A stretch of 64,000 nucleotides of DNA from positions 62,001-126,000 of the forward strand of contig NZ_WMIG01000006.1 of assembly GCF_009711205.1 (NCBI RefSeq), given 5' to 3'. Positions 27,633 to 37,927 of the stretch are shown piece by piece (positions within the stretch are counted from its first letter, which is position 1; each line of letters begins with the position of its first letter). The position numbers and the translations under genes were made by a program. Below the pieces are notes generated by a model that saw only the letters and a program-made list of their open reading frames with translations, made no database searches and was not told the DNA's origin. This DNA comes from Paracoccus litorisediminis. Lineage in GTDB: Bacteria > Pseudomonadota > Alphaproteobacteria > Rhodobacterales > Rhodobacteraceae.

Positions 27633-28402
27633 TGCGCATCCTGTCCTGGGCCTATCTGGTCCTGCTCTTTCTGTTCATCCTGCTGCCGGTTGGCGCGCTG
27701 GTGGTGTTTTCCTTTCAGGACGGACGCCTGCCGGTTCCGCCCTTCAAGGGCTTCACGCTGGAATGGTATGCCAAGGTCATCGCCGATCGCGACCTGATGG
27801 CGGCGCTGTGGAATTCGTTCCTTGTCGCCTTCGGCTCCTCGGCGTTGGCGCTGGTGCTTGGTTTTCTGGCGGCGTCGGGACTGGCACGAGTGGCGCTGCC
27901 CGGATCGGTTCTGCTGCGCGGGTTGCTGATCGCGCCGATGACCGTCAGCTATCTGATCATCGCGCTGGGGCTGTTGCAGGTCTTCAACGCGGTGGGCGTG
28001 CGGCCGTCGCTTCTGTCCACCGGGATCGGCCATGTCGTCATCAACCTGCCGCTGTGCTTTTCCATCATCTACGCCGCGATGGGCGAGCATCAGCGCAATG
28101 CGCTGCGCGCCGCTCGCGATCTGGGCGCACGGGAATGGCAGGTGTTGGCGCTGATTTCGGCCCCGATGCTGGCGCCCGCCTTGGCCGCCGCGTTTTTCCT
28201 GTCGGTCACCTTCAGCTGGGACGAGTTCATCATCGCCTTCCTGCTGACCCGTTTCGATGTCACCCTGCCGGTCGAGATCTGGTCCATGCTGCGTTCGGGC
28301 CTGTCGCCGGCGACCAATGCCATCGGCTCGCTTGTCTTCCTCGTCTCGGTCGCCGTTGTCGTGACGCTTGAATTCACCCTGTTCAGAAAGTCCCGGTCAT
28401 GA
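27632..28402 (+). CDS. PotC-like ABC permease
   Basis: A 256-residue permease with six helices of the PotC/PotI type. Motifs include VVFSFQDGRLPVPPFKGFTLEWYAKV, the EAA loop NALRAARDLGAREWQVLALISAP and SFSWDEFIIAFLLTRF. ATG 27632 overlaps the upstream stop by one base, and its stop overlaps the ATPase start by four. Partner of the PotB-like protein. Confidence 0.9.
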   Translation: MRILSWAYLVLLFLFILLPVGALVVFSFQDGRLPVPPFKGFTLEWYAKVIADRDLMAALWNSFLVAFGSSALALVLGFLAASGLARVALPGSVLLRGLLIAPMTVSYLIIALGLLQVFNAVGVRPSLLSTGIGHVVINLPLCFSIIYAAMGEHQRNALRAARDLGAREWQVLALISAPMLAPALAAAFFLSVTFSWDEFIIAFLLTRFDVTLPVEIWSMLRSGLSPATNAIGSLVFLVSVAVVVTLEFTLFRKSRS

Positions 28403-29433
28403 CCGCCGAAGTCCGTTTCCAGGCCATCCACCATCGCTTCGGCACTTTCACCGCCCTGCACCGGGTCGATCTGACCATCGCGCCAGGCGAGTTCATCGTG
28501 CTGCTGGGTCCTTCCGGCTGCGGCAAGACCACGCTGCTGTCGATCCTTGGCGGCTTTGTCACGCCGACACAGGGCAAGGTTCTGATCAATGGCAAGGACA
28601 TGACCCATGTCCCGCCGCGAGGCCGTCCGACGACCACGATGTTTCAGGACTACGCCCTGTTCCCGCATATGAGCCTGCGCGACAACGTGGCCTTCGGGTT
28701 GCGCATGCGCGGCGTGGCCAAGACCCCGCGCCGAGACCGCGCACAGGAGATGCTGGACATGGTGGGACTGGGCGACAAGGCCGAGCGTCGCCCGCATGAG
28801 CTGTCTGGCGGCCAGCGCCAGCGCGTCGCCCTGGCCCGCGCCTTGGCGGTTTCGCCCGACGTGTTGCTGCTGGATGAGCCCTTGGGCGCGCTGGACCTGA
28901 AGCTGCGCCGCCAGATGCAGGATGAGCTGAAGGCGATCCAGCGCCGCGTCGGCACCACCTTTGTCCATGTCACCCACGATCAGGAAGAAGCCATGGCCGT
29001 CGCCGATCGCATCGTGGTGATGAATCAGGGCCGGATCGAACATTGCGGCACCCCCGAGGAGGTCTATCTGCACCCCGTCAGCCTGTTCTCGGCCGGGTTC
29101 ATGGGTGAAATGAACCGCATCCCGGTCACCGCCAAGGGCACGGGTGCGGACAGTCCGCTGGGGGCGCTGCCCTTGCCGGTCGCCTCGGGCGGTGGCGTGC
29201 TGTGCCTGCGCCCGGAAAATATCGGCTTTGCGGGTGAGCTGGCCCTTGGCCCGGCGCGGCTGGTCGATACGGGTTTCTTCGGCACCCACCACCGCTGCCA
29301 TTTCGCGCCGCTTTCCGCCCCCGACCTGCGGCTGGTTGCGCATCTGCCGCAAGGCGCGGTGCTGGAACCGGGCCGCGAGGTCCAACTTTATGCCAGCAAC
29401 CCCGTCATCCTGCCACATGAGGCCGCCGCATGA
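28399..29433 (+). CDS. PotA-like ABC ATPase
   Basis: A 344-residue ABC ATPase: Walker A GPSGCGKTT, Q-loop MFQDYALFPHMSL, signature LSGGQRQRVALARAL, Walker B VLLLDEPLGALD, H-loop VHVTHDQEEAMAV. Residues ~240-344 form the TOBE-type regulatory domain (VLCLRPENIGF). Size and domain order are typical of PotA/FbpC. It is coupled by ATGA overlaps to the permease and the hydrolase gene. Confidence 0.9.
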   Translation: MTAEVRFQAIHHRFGTFTALHRVDLTIAPGEFIVLLGPSGCGKTTLLSILGGFVTPTQGKVLINGKDMTHVPPRGRPTTTMFQDYALFPHMSLRDNVAFGLRMRGVAKTPRRDRAQEMLDMVGLGDKAERRPHELSGGQRQRVALARALAVSPDVLLLDEPLGALDLKLRRQMQDELKAIQRRVGTTFVHVTHDQEEAMAVADRIVVMNQGRIEHCGTPEEVYLHPVSLFSAGFMGEMNRIPVTAKGTGADSPLGALPLPVASGGGVLCLRPENIGFAGELALGPARLVDTGFFGTHHRCHFAPLSAPDLRLVAHLPQGAVLEPGREVQLYASNPVILPHEAAA

Positions 29434-30158
29434 ACCGTATCCCCGCCCGCGACTGGTATCGCCTGCGCCGGGTGGGGGACGACATCACATGGATAGACGA
29501 GCCGCATATCCACGAATTCTATCGCTGCAATATCTGGCATGTGCGCGGACGCGACCGCGACATGCTGGTGGATAGCGGGATGGGCGTGGTCAGCTTGCGC
29601 GAATGGGTGCCGCTGGTCAGCGAACGTCCGCTGGACGCCGTAGCCAGTCACACCCATTTCGACCATATCGGCTGTCATCACGAATTTGATTGCCGGTTGT
29701 GCCATCCGGCCGAGGCAGAGATCCTTGCCGCGCCAAGTCGCGCCAGCACCCTTGCCGATCCCTATGTCACTGACGAGATCTTCACCGCCCTGCCGCCACA
29801 GCCCTATCTGTCCACGACCTATGCCGTCCGTTCCGCGCCCGCCACGCGGCTGATTGCGGATGGCGAGCGGATCGATCTGGGTGACCGCAGCTTTGAGGTT
29901 ATCCACACTCCTGGCCACTCACCCGGCGGCATTGCTCTGTGGGAAGCGTCTACCGGTATCCTGATCTCCGGCGATATCGTCTATGACGGCCCGCTGATCG
30001 AGGACACCTATCATTCCGACCCAGCGGATTACATCGCCTCGATGCGCCGCCTGCTGGAGCTGCCGGTCCGCCTGGTCCATGGTGGACATTTCCCGTCCTT
30101 TTCGGGCGAACGGCTGCGAGGGATCATCCGCAACTGGCTGGCCGGCAAGGACGCCTGA
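29430..30158 (+). CDS. Metallo-beta-lactamase-fold hydrolase
   Basis: A 242-residue soluble hydrolase. The dinuclear metal site is visible as SHTHFDHIG (HxHxDH), VIHTPGHSPGG, LISGDIVYDG and the final His in LVHGGHFPSF. No signal peptide, so it is cytoplasmic. Translationally coupled to the PotA-like ATPase (ATGA), which argues that it acts on the imported compound, for example by opening an ester, thioester or lactone. The real substrate cannot be told from the sequence. Confidence 0.88.
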   Translation: MNRIPARDWYRLRRVGDDITWIDEPHIHEFYRCNIWHVRGRDRDMLVDSGMGVVSLREWVPLVSERPLDAVASHTHFDHIGCHHEFDCRLCHPAEAEILAAPSRASTLADPYVTDEIFTALPPQPYLSTTYAVRSAPATRLIADGERIDLGDRSFEVIHTPGHSPGGIALWEASTGILISGDIVYDGPLIEDTYHSDPADYIASMRRLLELPVRLVHGGHFPSFSGERLRGIIRNWLAGKDA

Positions 30159-30159
30159 G

Positions 30160-30963
30160 CTATTCCGACCGGGTCGGCAGATCCATTCCCAGCCCCTGCA
30201 ACTGCCATTCATAGACCCGCGTATCGGTTCGGAAGGTCCAGATCCGGCCCGAGCCGATGTCGATGATGGTGGTGACCAGCAAGCACCACAGGACCGACAG
30301 CGCGATTGCCGCCAGCGGCCCCTTACGATCTGTCAGGCCGAACTGATAGCCCACCGTGGCCGAGCCAAGCAGACTCATGAAAAGAAGCAACCCGATCAAC
30401 TGTATCGGCAGCCGGTATTCCATCATCAGCCGCATCTTGGTCGAGGCATCGAAGGCAAGGTTCAACGAGTTCATCAGCGAGGACGTGACATCGTTTGGCT
30501 CTGACCTGACGCGCTCTTCCAAGAACTGCCAGATCTCGTTTTGCAGCAGGTTGGTCCGCGCGGTCGTCTCGGCAATCTCACCGGAATGCGGCTCGGCGCG
30601 CACGAAACGGTAACGCGTTGCCAGATATTCTCTCAGCCGGGCGTTGATCTGCTCGGCTTGCGGGCCACCCACGGCATCGGCCTGCAGCATGGCAGTGCCG
30701 ATGGCATTGACCTCCTCCAGCCCTGCGGCCAGCCGCGCATCCTGCCGCGATGAGGATGCAGCAAGGTTCAGCGCCAGAACGAAAGCCAGAAGCCCCAGCA
30801 CACTGCCCACGACCAGCGTCGCCCCTTCATCCGGTGTCTCGCCGATCGCCTTGCGGCGAATGCGGCCGATTTTCACGCCGATGAGATAGAACAGGATCAG
30901 CGCCAGCAGCAGCAGAGCGAAAAAGATCAGGGCGTTCTTTTCAAGGATTTGAAGAAAAAGCAT
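30160..30963 (-). CDS. Membrane protein, DUF4239 (bestrophin-like)
   Basis: A 267-residue protein with two hydrophobic helices near the N-terminus and two near residues 180-235, separated by a long alpha-helical stretch. The pattern TPDEGATLVVGSVLGLLAFVLALN and the middle NAIGTAMLQAD match the DUF4239 family, which is related to bestrophin channels. Function unknown. ATG 30963 is chosen for its AAGGGA RBS and the hydrophobic start; an extension would be Pro-rich. The stop is one base away from the convergent hydrolase stop. Confidence 0.7.
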   Translation of the reverse strand: MLFLQILEKNALIFFALLLLALILFYLIGVKIGRIRRKAIGETPDEGATLVVGSVLGLLAFVLALNLAASSSRQDARLAAGLEEVNAIGTAMLQADAVGGPQAEQINARLREYLATRYRFVRAEPHSGEIAETTARTNLLQNEIWQFLEERVRSEPNDVTSSLMNSLNLAFDASTKMRLMMEYRLPIQLIGLLLFMSLLGSATVGYQFGLTDRKGPLAAIALSVLWCLLVTTIIDIGSGRIWTFRTDTRVYEWQLQGLGMDLPTRSE

Positions 30964-31086
30964 TCTGGCGTCCCTTGTTGGCCCGACCGGCACCTCTGGG
31001 GCGCAGAATATGGGGCTTGGGCGAAACGGCAAGGGGACGGCACATCAACCCTTGGCCGCGGGGCGCAGTTGCCACAGATGGGGTCA

Positions 31087-31110
31087 GGCTCCGCCCCATC
31101 GGGCGGAGCC
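31087..31110. terminator. Hairpin downstream of sugar ABC operon
   Basis: GGCTCCGCCC and GGGCGGAGCC form a perfect 10-bp stem with a four-base loop just after the stop of the leftward sugar-binding gene. A U-run is present only on the plus-strand side, so termination of the leftward operon would depend on the stem alone. Confidence 0.5.
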
Positions 31111-31117
31111 TTTCAGC

Positions 31118-32077
31118 TTAGAACGGGCTGTCGGGATAGTAGAATTGCGCGGCGTTTTCCGGGGTGATCAGCTGCGAGCCGATGATGAAACGTCCGGTCA
31201 CCGGCGCGTTCGAGACAAAGCGCAAAGCCGTCATCTCGATGGCCGAGGAAATCAGCGCCGGCGGATAGGTCACGTTCACCGGCAGTTGCTTGTCGCCGTC
31301 CATGATGCGCTTGACGATTTCCTTCATGCCCGCGCCGCCGATCACCCACATCTCATCGGTGCGGTTGGCGGCGGCAATGGCCTCCATGACACCAATGGCC
31401 ATGTCGTCATCGGCAGCCCAGACCGCGTCGATCTTGGGATATTTCGACAGGTAGTCCTGCATGACGGTAAAGGCGTCATCGCGGTTCCAGTTGCCGTGCT
31501 GCATGTCGAGGATCTCGACATCCGAACCCAGCGCCTTCTGGAAGGCCTCGACCCGCTCATTGTCCAGCGTCGTCGGGATGCCGCGCAGCACCACGATCTT
31601 CGATCCAGCAGGCAGGTGGGTCTTGAAATACTCGCCCGCAACCCGGCCGAAGGCGGTATTGTCGCCCGCGACATACAGATCCTCGATGCCCTCCTCGGAC
31701 AGGCCGCGATCGACGACGGTGACGAATTTGCCCGCCTCTTTGACCGCCTTGACCGGCGCGGTCAGGGGCTCGGATTCGAAGGGCAGGACGACCAGCCCGT
31801 CGATATTGCGGGTGGCCATCATGTCTTCGATGTCATTGACCTGCTTGGCGGCATCGCCCGCGGTCGCCAGCACGAATTCCAGATTGGGATAGGCCTTGCC
31901 CAGTCGCGCGATGGTGTCCTGCGCATGCCAGTTCAGCCCGCCCATGAAGCCATGCGTGGCCGAGGGGATCGAGACGCCGATCACCTTCTTTTCCGCATCC
32001 TGCGCGTGACCCGCGCCCGCCACCATGCCCAGGGTCGCAGCAAGGGCCGCGGCCTTCATCAGGTTTCTGCGTTGCAT
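31118..32077 (-). CDS. Sugar ABC transporter substrate-binding protein
   Basis: A 319-residue periplasmic binding protein of the RbsB/periplasmic_binding_4 type. ATG 32077 follows a strong GGAGAGGAAT site and opens a signal peptide (MQRRNLMKAAALAATLGMVAGAGHA). Fold markers include GVSIPSATHGFMGGLNWHAQ, DGLVVLPFESEPLTAPVK and AVWAADDDMAIGVMEAI. It is the last gene of its operon, 19 nt after the permease. Ligand unknown; the neighbouring dehydrogenase and isomerase suggest a cyclitol or modified sugar. Confidence 0.9.
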   Translation of the reverse strand: MQRRNLMKAAALAATLGMVAGAGHAQDAEKKVIGVSIPSATHGFMGGLNWHAQDTIARLGKAYPNLEFVLATAGDAAKQVNDIEDMMATRNIDGLVVLPFESEPLTAPVKAVKEAGKFVTVVDRGLSEEGIEDLYVAGDNTAFGRVAGEYFKTHLPAGSKIVVLRGIPTTLDNERVEAFQKALGSDVEILDMQHGNWNRDDAFTVMQDYLSKYPKIDAVWAADDDMAIGVMEAIAAANRTDEMWVIGGAGMKEIVKRIMDGDKQLPVNVTYPPALISSAIEMTALRFVSNAPVTGRFIIGSQLITPENAAQFYYPDSPF

Positions 32078-32096
32078 ATTCCTCTCCTCCCCAGGA

Positions 32097-33064
32097 TTAC
32101 CGCTCATCGGCGGTGCTTTTTTCCCGCTGCAAGACGACAGCAAGAACGATGATGACCCCCTGGATGGCCCCGTTCAGATAGGGGCTGACCAGATCGGCCA
32201 GATTCAGGATATTGTCGATCAGCGACAGGATCAGGACACCAACCACGGTGCCCCAGACCCGGCCCGTGCCGCCCTTCAGCGCGGTGCCGCCGATGATGAC
32301 GGCGGCAATCGCCTCAAGTTCCCACAGGACGCCGGTCGAGCCCGAGGCCGAGCCAAGGCGCGGGACGTACAGCACGACCGCCAGCCCGACCAGCAGGCCC
32401 AGCAGCACATAGGTCATCAGCTTGACGCGGTTCACGTCGATGCCGGAATAACGCGCGACCCGTTCGTTTGAGCCGATGGCTTCGACATGGCGGCCAAAGC
32501 GGGAATGGCGCATCATCCATTCCCCGATGATCGCGACCACGGCAAAGGTGATGATCGGCCAGGTGATCCAGCCAATGCCGCCGAAATAGACCGGGCGGTA
32601 AAGCGTGCGCAGCCCCGAGCCAAGGCTCAGCGTGCCGCCATCCGCCAGCCATGTCACCAGCGAGCGGAAAATCCCCATCGTGCCCAGCGTGACGATGAAG
32701 GGCTCGATCCGCGCCTTGGTGACCAGTGCTCCGTTCAGCCAGCCTGCCGCAAGCCCGCCAAGCAGGGCGACGCCCATGCCCAGCAGGATCGTGCCCCAAT
32801 GCACCCCCAGTGCGGGTGCGACCGCATTCATCGCGATGATCGCCACCCCGGCCAGAAACGCCGCCATCGAACCGACCGACAGGTCCAGCCCGCCCGAGGT
32901 GATGACAAAGGTCATGCCCACCGCGATCATCCCGATAAAGGCCGAGCGCGCCAGCACGTTGGTGATATTCGCCGGCGCCAGAAAGGCCGGATTCAGCATC
33001 GCGCCCAGAATGATCAGCGCGATCAGCGCGACGATGGGACCAAGCGTATGCAGGTTCAGACGGT

Positions 33065-33068
<4 letters not shown>
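32097..33068 (-). CDS. Sugar ABC transporter permease (RbsC-like)
   Basis: A 323-residue permease of the BPD_transp_2 family with about eight to ten helices. Motifs are MTFVITSGGLDLSVGSMAAF, RIEPFIVTLGTMGIFRS and AVIIGGTALKGGTGRVWGTV. Overlaps the ATPase gene by four bases. It is the only permease gene here, so it probably homodimerises. Confidence 0.9.
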
Positions 33069-34545
<1,477 letters not shown>

Positions 34546-34549
<4 letters not shown>

Positions 34550-35640
34550 GGCTGAACCTCGGTCCAAGTGCCGTCCTGCGCGGACGATGCCTTGGCCGCG
34601 GCGATGAACGCCATGCCGGACAGGCCCGCCGCCAGTCCCGGCACCCGGTCCAAGCGCGAGGTATCGCCCCGAATGATCTCGGCAATGTCCAGATAGAGGT
34701 TGGCGAAACCCTCCAGATAGCCCTCGGGGTGGCCGGGCGGCGTGCGGAACGACCCCGAGCGGTCCTGAGCCCGCGTCAGGATCTGCGCCGGGCCGTCCTT
34801 GGGCGTGAAAATCAGCCGCTCGCTGTCGCCAAGCCGCCAGTCCAGCGCGCCGCGATCGCCAAAGACCCGCAGCGACAACCCGTTTTCCATCCCCAGCGCC
34901 ACCTGACTGGCCCAGATCCCGCCCTTGGCCCCCGAGGCATAGCGCAGCGCCACCCGCGCATCGTCGTCGATGGGCCGCCCCGGCACCACGCTGGACAGGT
35001 CGGCCGAGACATGGCTGGGCGTCTGCCCGGTCACGAACTCCGCCAGTTGCCAGGCATGTGTGCCAATATCGCCAAGCGCCCCTGCCCCGGCCTGCGCCGG
35101 ATCGGTGCGCCAATCGGCCTGCTTGTTATGCACCTCATCCGACAGCCAGCCCTGCAGATATTCCGCATGGACCAGCCGGACCTGCCCCAACGCGCCTTCG
35201 GCCACCAGCGCACGCGCCTCTCGGACCATGGGCAGGGCCGAGTAGTTATGGGTCAGAAAGAAGCGCGCCGGGCTTTCGGCTGCGGCATCGGCAATCTGGC
35301 GCGCCTGTTCTGCCGTCGCACTCAGCGGCTTGTCGCAGATGACATGGATGCCCGCATTCAGGAATGCCACGGCGGGGGCGGCATGCATGTGGTTCGGGGT
35401 GACGATGGCCACGGCCTCGATCCCGTCGTCGCGGGCGGCCTCAAGGCGGGCCATTTCGGCAAAGCTGGTGTAGCCGCGGATGCCCAGATCGGCGGCGCTG
35501 GAAGCCGCACGGGTCGGATCGCTGCTGAGCGCGCCCGCCACCAGATCGAACCGCCCGTCCATGCGTGCGGCGATGCGGTGGATCGCCCCGATAAAGGCGC
35601 CGCTGCCGCCGCCCACCATGCCCAGCCGGATAGGTTTCAT
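34546..35640 (-). CDS. Gfo/Idh/MocA family oxidoreductase
   Basis: A 364-residue NAD(P)-dependent oxidoreductase. The N-terminal Rossmann fold has GMVGGGSGAFIGAIHRIAAR, AIVTPNHMHA and ICDKPLSATAEQA (EKP-like motif with Asp). The C-terminal domain has GDIGTHAWQLAEF, carrying the family His. Such enzymes oxidise sugars or cyclitols, often to 3-keto forms. Coupled by overlaps to the TIM-barrel gene upstream and the ATPase downstream. Confidence 0.9.
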
Positions 35641-36689
35641 AGCCCAAGTGCCTTGTTGATGGCGGCGGGGTCCACCGCACTGGCCGCGAAATCGTCGAAA
35701 GCGTGCGGTGTCACGCGGATGATATGATCACGCACGAATTTCGCGCCTTCGCGCGCGCCGTCCTCGGGGTGTTTCAGGGCGCATTCCCATTCGACGACCG
35801 CCCAGCCGTCAAAGTCGTATTGCGTCAGCTTCGAGAAGATCGCCTTGAAATCGACCTGCCCATCACCAAGACTGCGGAAGCGTCCGGCGCGATCGACCCA
35901 TGACTGATAGCCGCCATAGACGCCCTGCCGGCCATTCGGACGGAACTCGGCATCCTTGACGTGGAACATCCTGATCCGGTCATGGTAGATGTCGATATGT
36001 TGCAGGTAATCAAGCTGTTGCAGGACGTAATGCGACGGATCATAGACCATGTTCGCCCGCGCATGGCCGCCGACGCGATCAAGGAACATCTCAAAGGTCA
36101 CGCCGTCATGCAGATCCTCGCCGGGGTGGATCTCGTAGCAGACATCGACGCCGTGATCCTCGGCCAGATCCAGCAGCGGGCGCCAACGTGCGGCCAGAGT
36201 GTCAAAGGCGGCATCGACCAGACCGGGCGCGCGCTGCGGCCAAGGATACAGATAAGGCCAGGCCAAGGCGCCCGAAAACGTCGCCATCGCCTTAAGACCC
36301 AACTGCCCGCTGACCCGGATCGCCTTGCCGACCTGATCGACCGCCCAAGCCTGACGCGCCGCGGGATTGCCTCGCAACGCCTCGGGGGCGAAGGCGTCGA
36401 AGCCTGCGTCATATGCCGGGTGGACGGCGATCAACTGGCCCTGCAGATGGGTCGAAAGCTCGGTCACCTCGACGCCGTTCTGGCGTGCGATGCCAAGGAA
36501 CTCGTCGCGATAGGTCTGCGATTCCGCCGCGCGGTCCAGATCCAGAATACGCGGGTCATTGGTCGGGACCTGCACGCCCTTGTAGCCGCAATCCGCCGCC
36601 CAGCGGGTGATCGAATCCCAGCTGTCAAATGGCGCATCAGCGCCGATGAACTGCGCCAGAAACAGCGCAGGCCCCTTGATCGTCTGCAT
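35637..36689 (-). CDS. Sugar phosphate isomerase/epimerase (AP endonuclease 2-like TIM barrel)
   Basis: A 350-residue TIM-barrel protein of the xylose-isomerase-like family. Visible metal-site segments are VCYEIHPGEDLHDG, NMVYDPSHYVLQQLDYL, MFHVKDAEF and WAVVEWECAL. ATG 36689 has AGGGGATCATCC upstream and is the first codon with family similarity. First gene of the operon; together with the Gfo/Idh gene it fits stepwise conversion of an imported sugar or cyclitol, perhaps a keto-sugar epimerisation. Substrate not determined. Confidence 0.88.
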   Translation of the reverse strand: MQTIKGPALFLAQFIGADAPFDSWDSITRWAADCGYKGVQVPTNDPRILDLDRAAESQTYRDEFLGIARQNGVEVTELSTHLQGQLIAVHPAYDAGFDAFAPEALRGNPAARQAWAVDQVGKAIRVSGQLGLKAMATFSGALAWPYLYPWPQRAPGLVDAAFDTLAARWRPLLDLAEDHGVDVCYEIHPGEDLHDGVTFEMFLDRVGGHARANMVYDPSHYVLQQLDYLQHIDIYHDRIRMFHVKDAEFRPNGRQGVYGGYQSWVDRAGRFRSLGDGQVDFKAIFSKLTQYDFDGWAVVEWECALKHPEDGAREGAKFVRDHIIRVTPHAFDDFAASAVDPAAINKALGL

Positions 36690-36727
36690 GGATGATCCCC
36701 TCTCTTGCCCGTCAGGCTGCACTGGAC

Positions 36728-36741
36728 TGAAATCGATTGCA
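36728..36741. promoter_or_regulatory. LacI-family operator
   Basis: TGAAATCGATTGCA fits the general LacI/GalR operator pattern TGNAANCGNTTNCA at every fixed position. It lies between the divergent lacI-type gene (start 36772) and the sugar operon (start 36689), placed to control both promoters. Confidence 0.75.
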
Positions 36742-36771
36742 ACACTTTCTTTCACGGCCTAGTTTCAGGAC

Positions 36772-37782
36772 ATGGAAAGAACACTCTCTCGGGTCAAATT
36801 GGCGGATGTAGCGCGGCGCGCCGGGGTCTCGGCGGCAACGGTCAGCCGGGTGCTGTCGCATCCCGATCTGGTGGCCGAGACGACCCGCGCCACCGTCCTG
36901 CAGGCGGTCGAGGATACCGGCTACCGCATGAACCACGCGGCCCGGAACCTGCGCAAACAGCGCACCGGCAGCGTCGTCGCGCTGGTCCCGAACCTTGCCA
37001 ATCCCTTCTTCGCCAAGATCCTTGACGGAATGGGGCATGAACTGGCCCGCGCGGGGTATGACCTGCTGGTTGCGGACACCCTTGAGGACAAGGGCCGCCA
37101 CACCGCGCTTAGCCGGTTCCTTGATCCCTCGCGCTGCGATGGGGTGATCCTCCTGGACGGGCAGGTATCGTTGGCCGATCTGCAGGACCAGCGCGATCTG
37201 CCGCCCCTGATCACCGCCTGCGAATGGATCGAGGACAGCCCCGTCCCCCGGATCACGCTGGACAACCGCGAGGGCGCACGTCTGGCGATCCGGCATCTGC
37301 GCGGGCTGGGCCATGACCATATCGGCCTGATCGGCGGCCCGGCCGAAAACGTCCTGCACCGCGCCCGCCTGACCGGGGCCGAGGATGCCGCCGGTCCCGC
37401 CCGGCTGACGCATTTTCCCGGCGATTTCACCCTGCAATCCGGGAAGGCCGCCGCGTATGCGTGGATGGCGCTGGCGCCCAGCGACCGCCCCAGCGCGGTC
37501 TTTGCCTTTTCGGATGAAATGGCCTGCGCCTTCATGGCGGCGCTGCAAAGGGCGGGCCATGTCGTGCCGCGCGATGTCTCGATCATGGGTTTTGACGATA
37601 TCGAGCTGGCCTCGTATCTGGCCCCGGCGCTGACCACGATCCGCCAGCCCAAGCGCGAGATTGGCCGCACCGCCGCGCAACTGATGTTGCGCCTGATCGG
37701 CGGCGAGCCGATTGCGCCGCGCACCCTGCTGGCCCCGTTGCTGATGCTGCGCGAGACGACCGGGTTGTTCGCACGGGCCTAG
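36772..37782 (+). CDS. LacI family regulator of the sugar operon
   Basis: A 336-residue repressor. N-terminal HTH and hinge: VKLADVARRAGVSAATVSRVLSHPDLV, then YRMNHAARNLRKQRTGSV. The periplasmic-type effector domain has LVPNLANPFFAKILDGM, HIGLIGGPAENVLHRARLTG and IMGFDDIELASYLAPALTTIRQP. It is divergent from the sugar operon with a consensus operator in between, so it almost certainly represses that operon until its sugar binds. Confidence 0.92.
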   Translation: MERTLSRVKLADVARRAGVSAATVSRVLSHPDLVAETTRATVLQAVEDTGYRMNHAARNLRKQRTGSVVALVPNLANPFFAKILDGMGHELARAGYDLLVADTLEDKGRHTALSRFLDPSRCDGVILLDGQVSLADLQDQRDLPPLITACEWIEDSPVPRITLDNREGARLAIRHLRGLGHDHIGLIGGPAENVLHRARLTGAEDAAGPARLTHFPGDFTLQSGKAAAYAWMALAPSDRPSAVFAFSDEMACAFMAALQRAGHVVPRDVSIMGFDDIELASYLAPALTTIRQPKREIGRTAAQLMLRLIGGEPIAPRTLLAPLLMLRETTGLFARA

Positions 37783-37927
37783 ACCGCAACAGCAAAGCCA
37801 ACCCGATTGAAATTAATCCAGAACCGGCTTGCACAAACCGCAGGTTGCTTTGAAGCTGCCCGTCAGGCGACCGGCTGCGCCGCGCCCTCACGACCCAGCC
37901 TTGTTCCTTGCGAAAGAGCCAGTCACC

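Noticed and set aside
34550..35113. N-terminal extension of the sugar ATPase frame
   Set aside because: It overlaps the Gfo/Idh gene in another frame and has no ABC similarity; ATG 34549 with the ATGA overlap is convincing.
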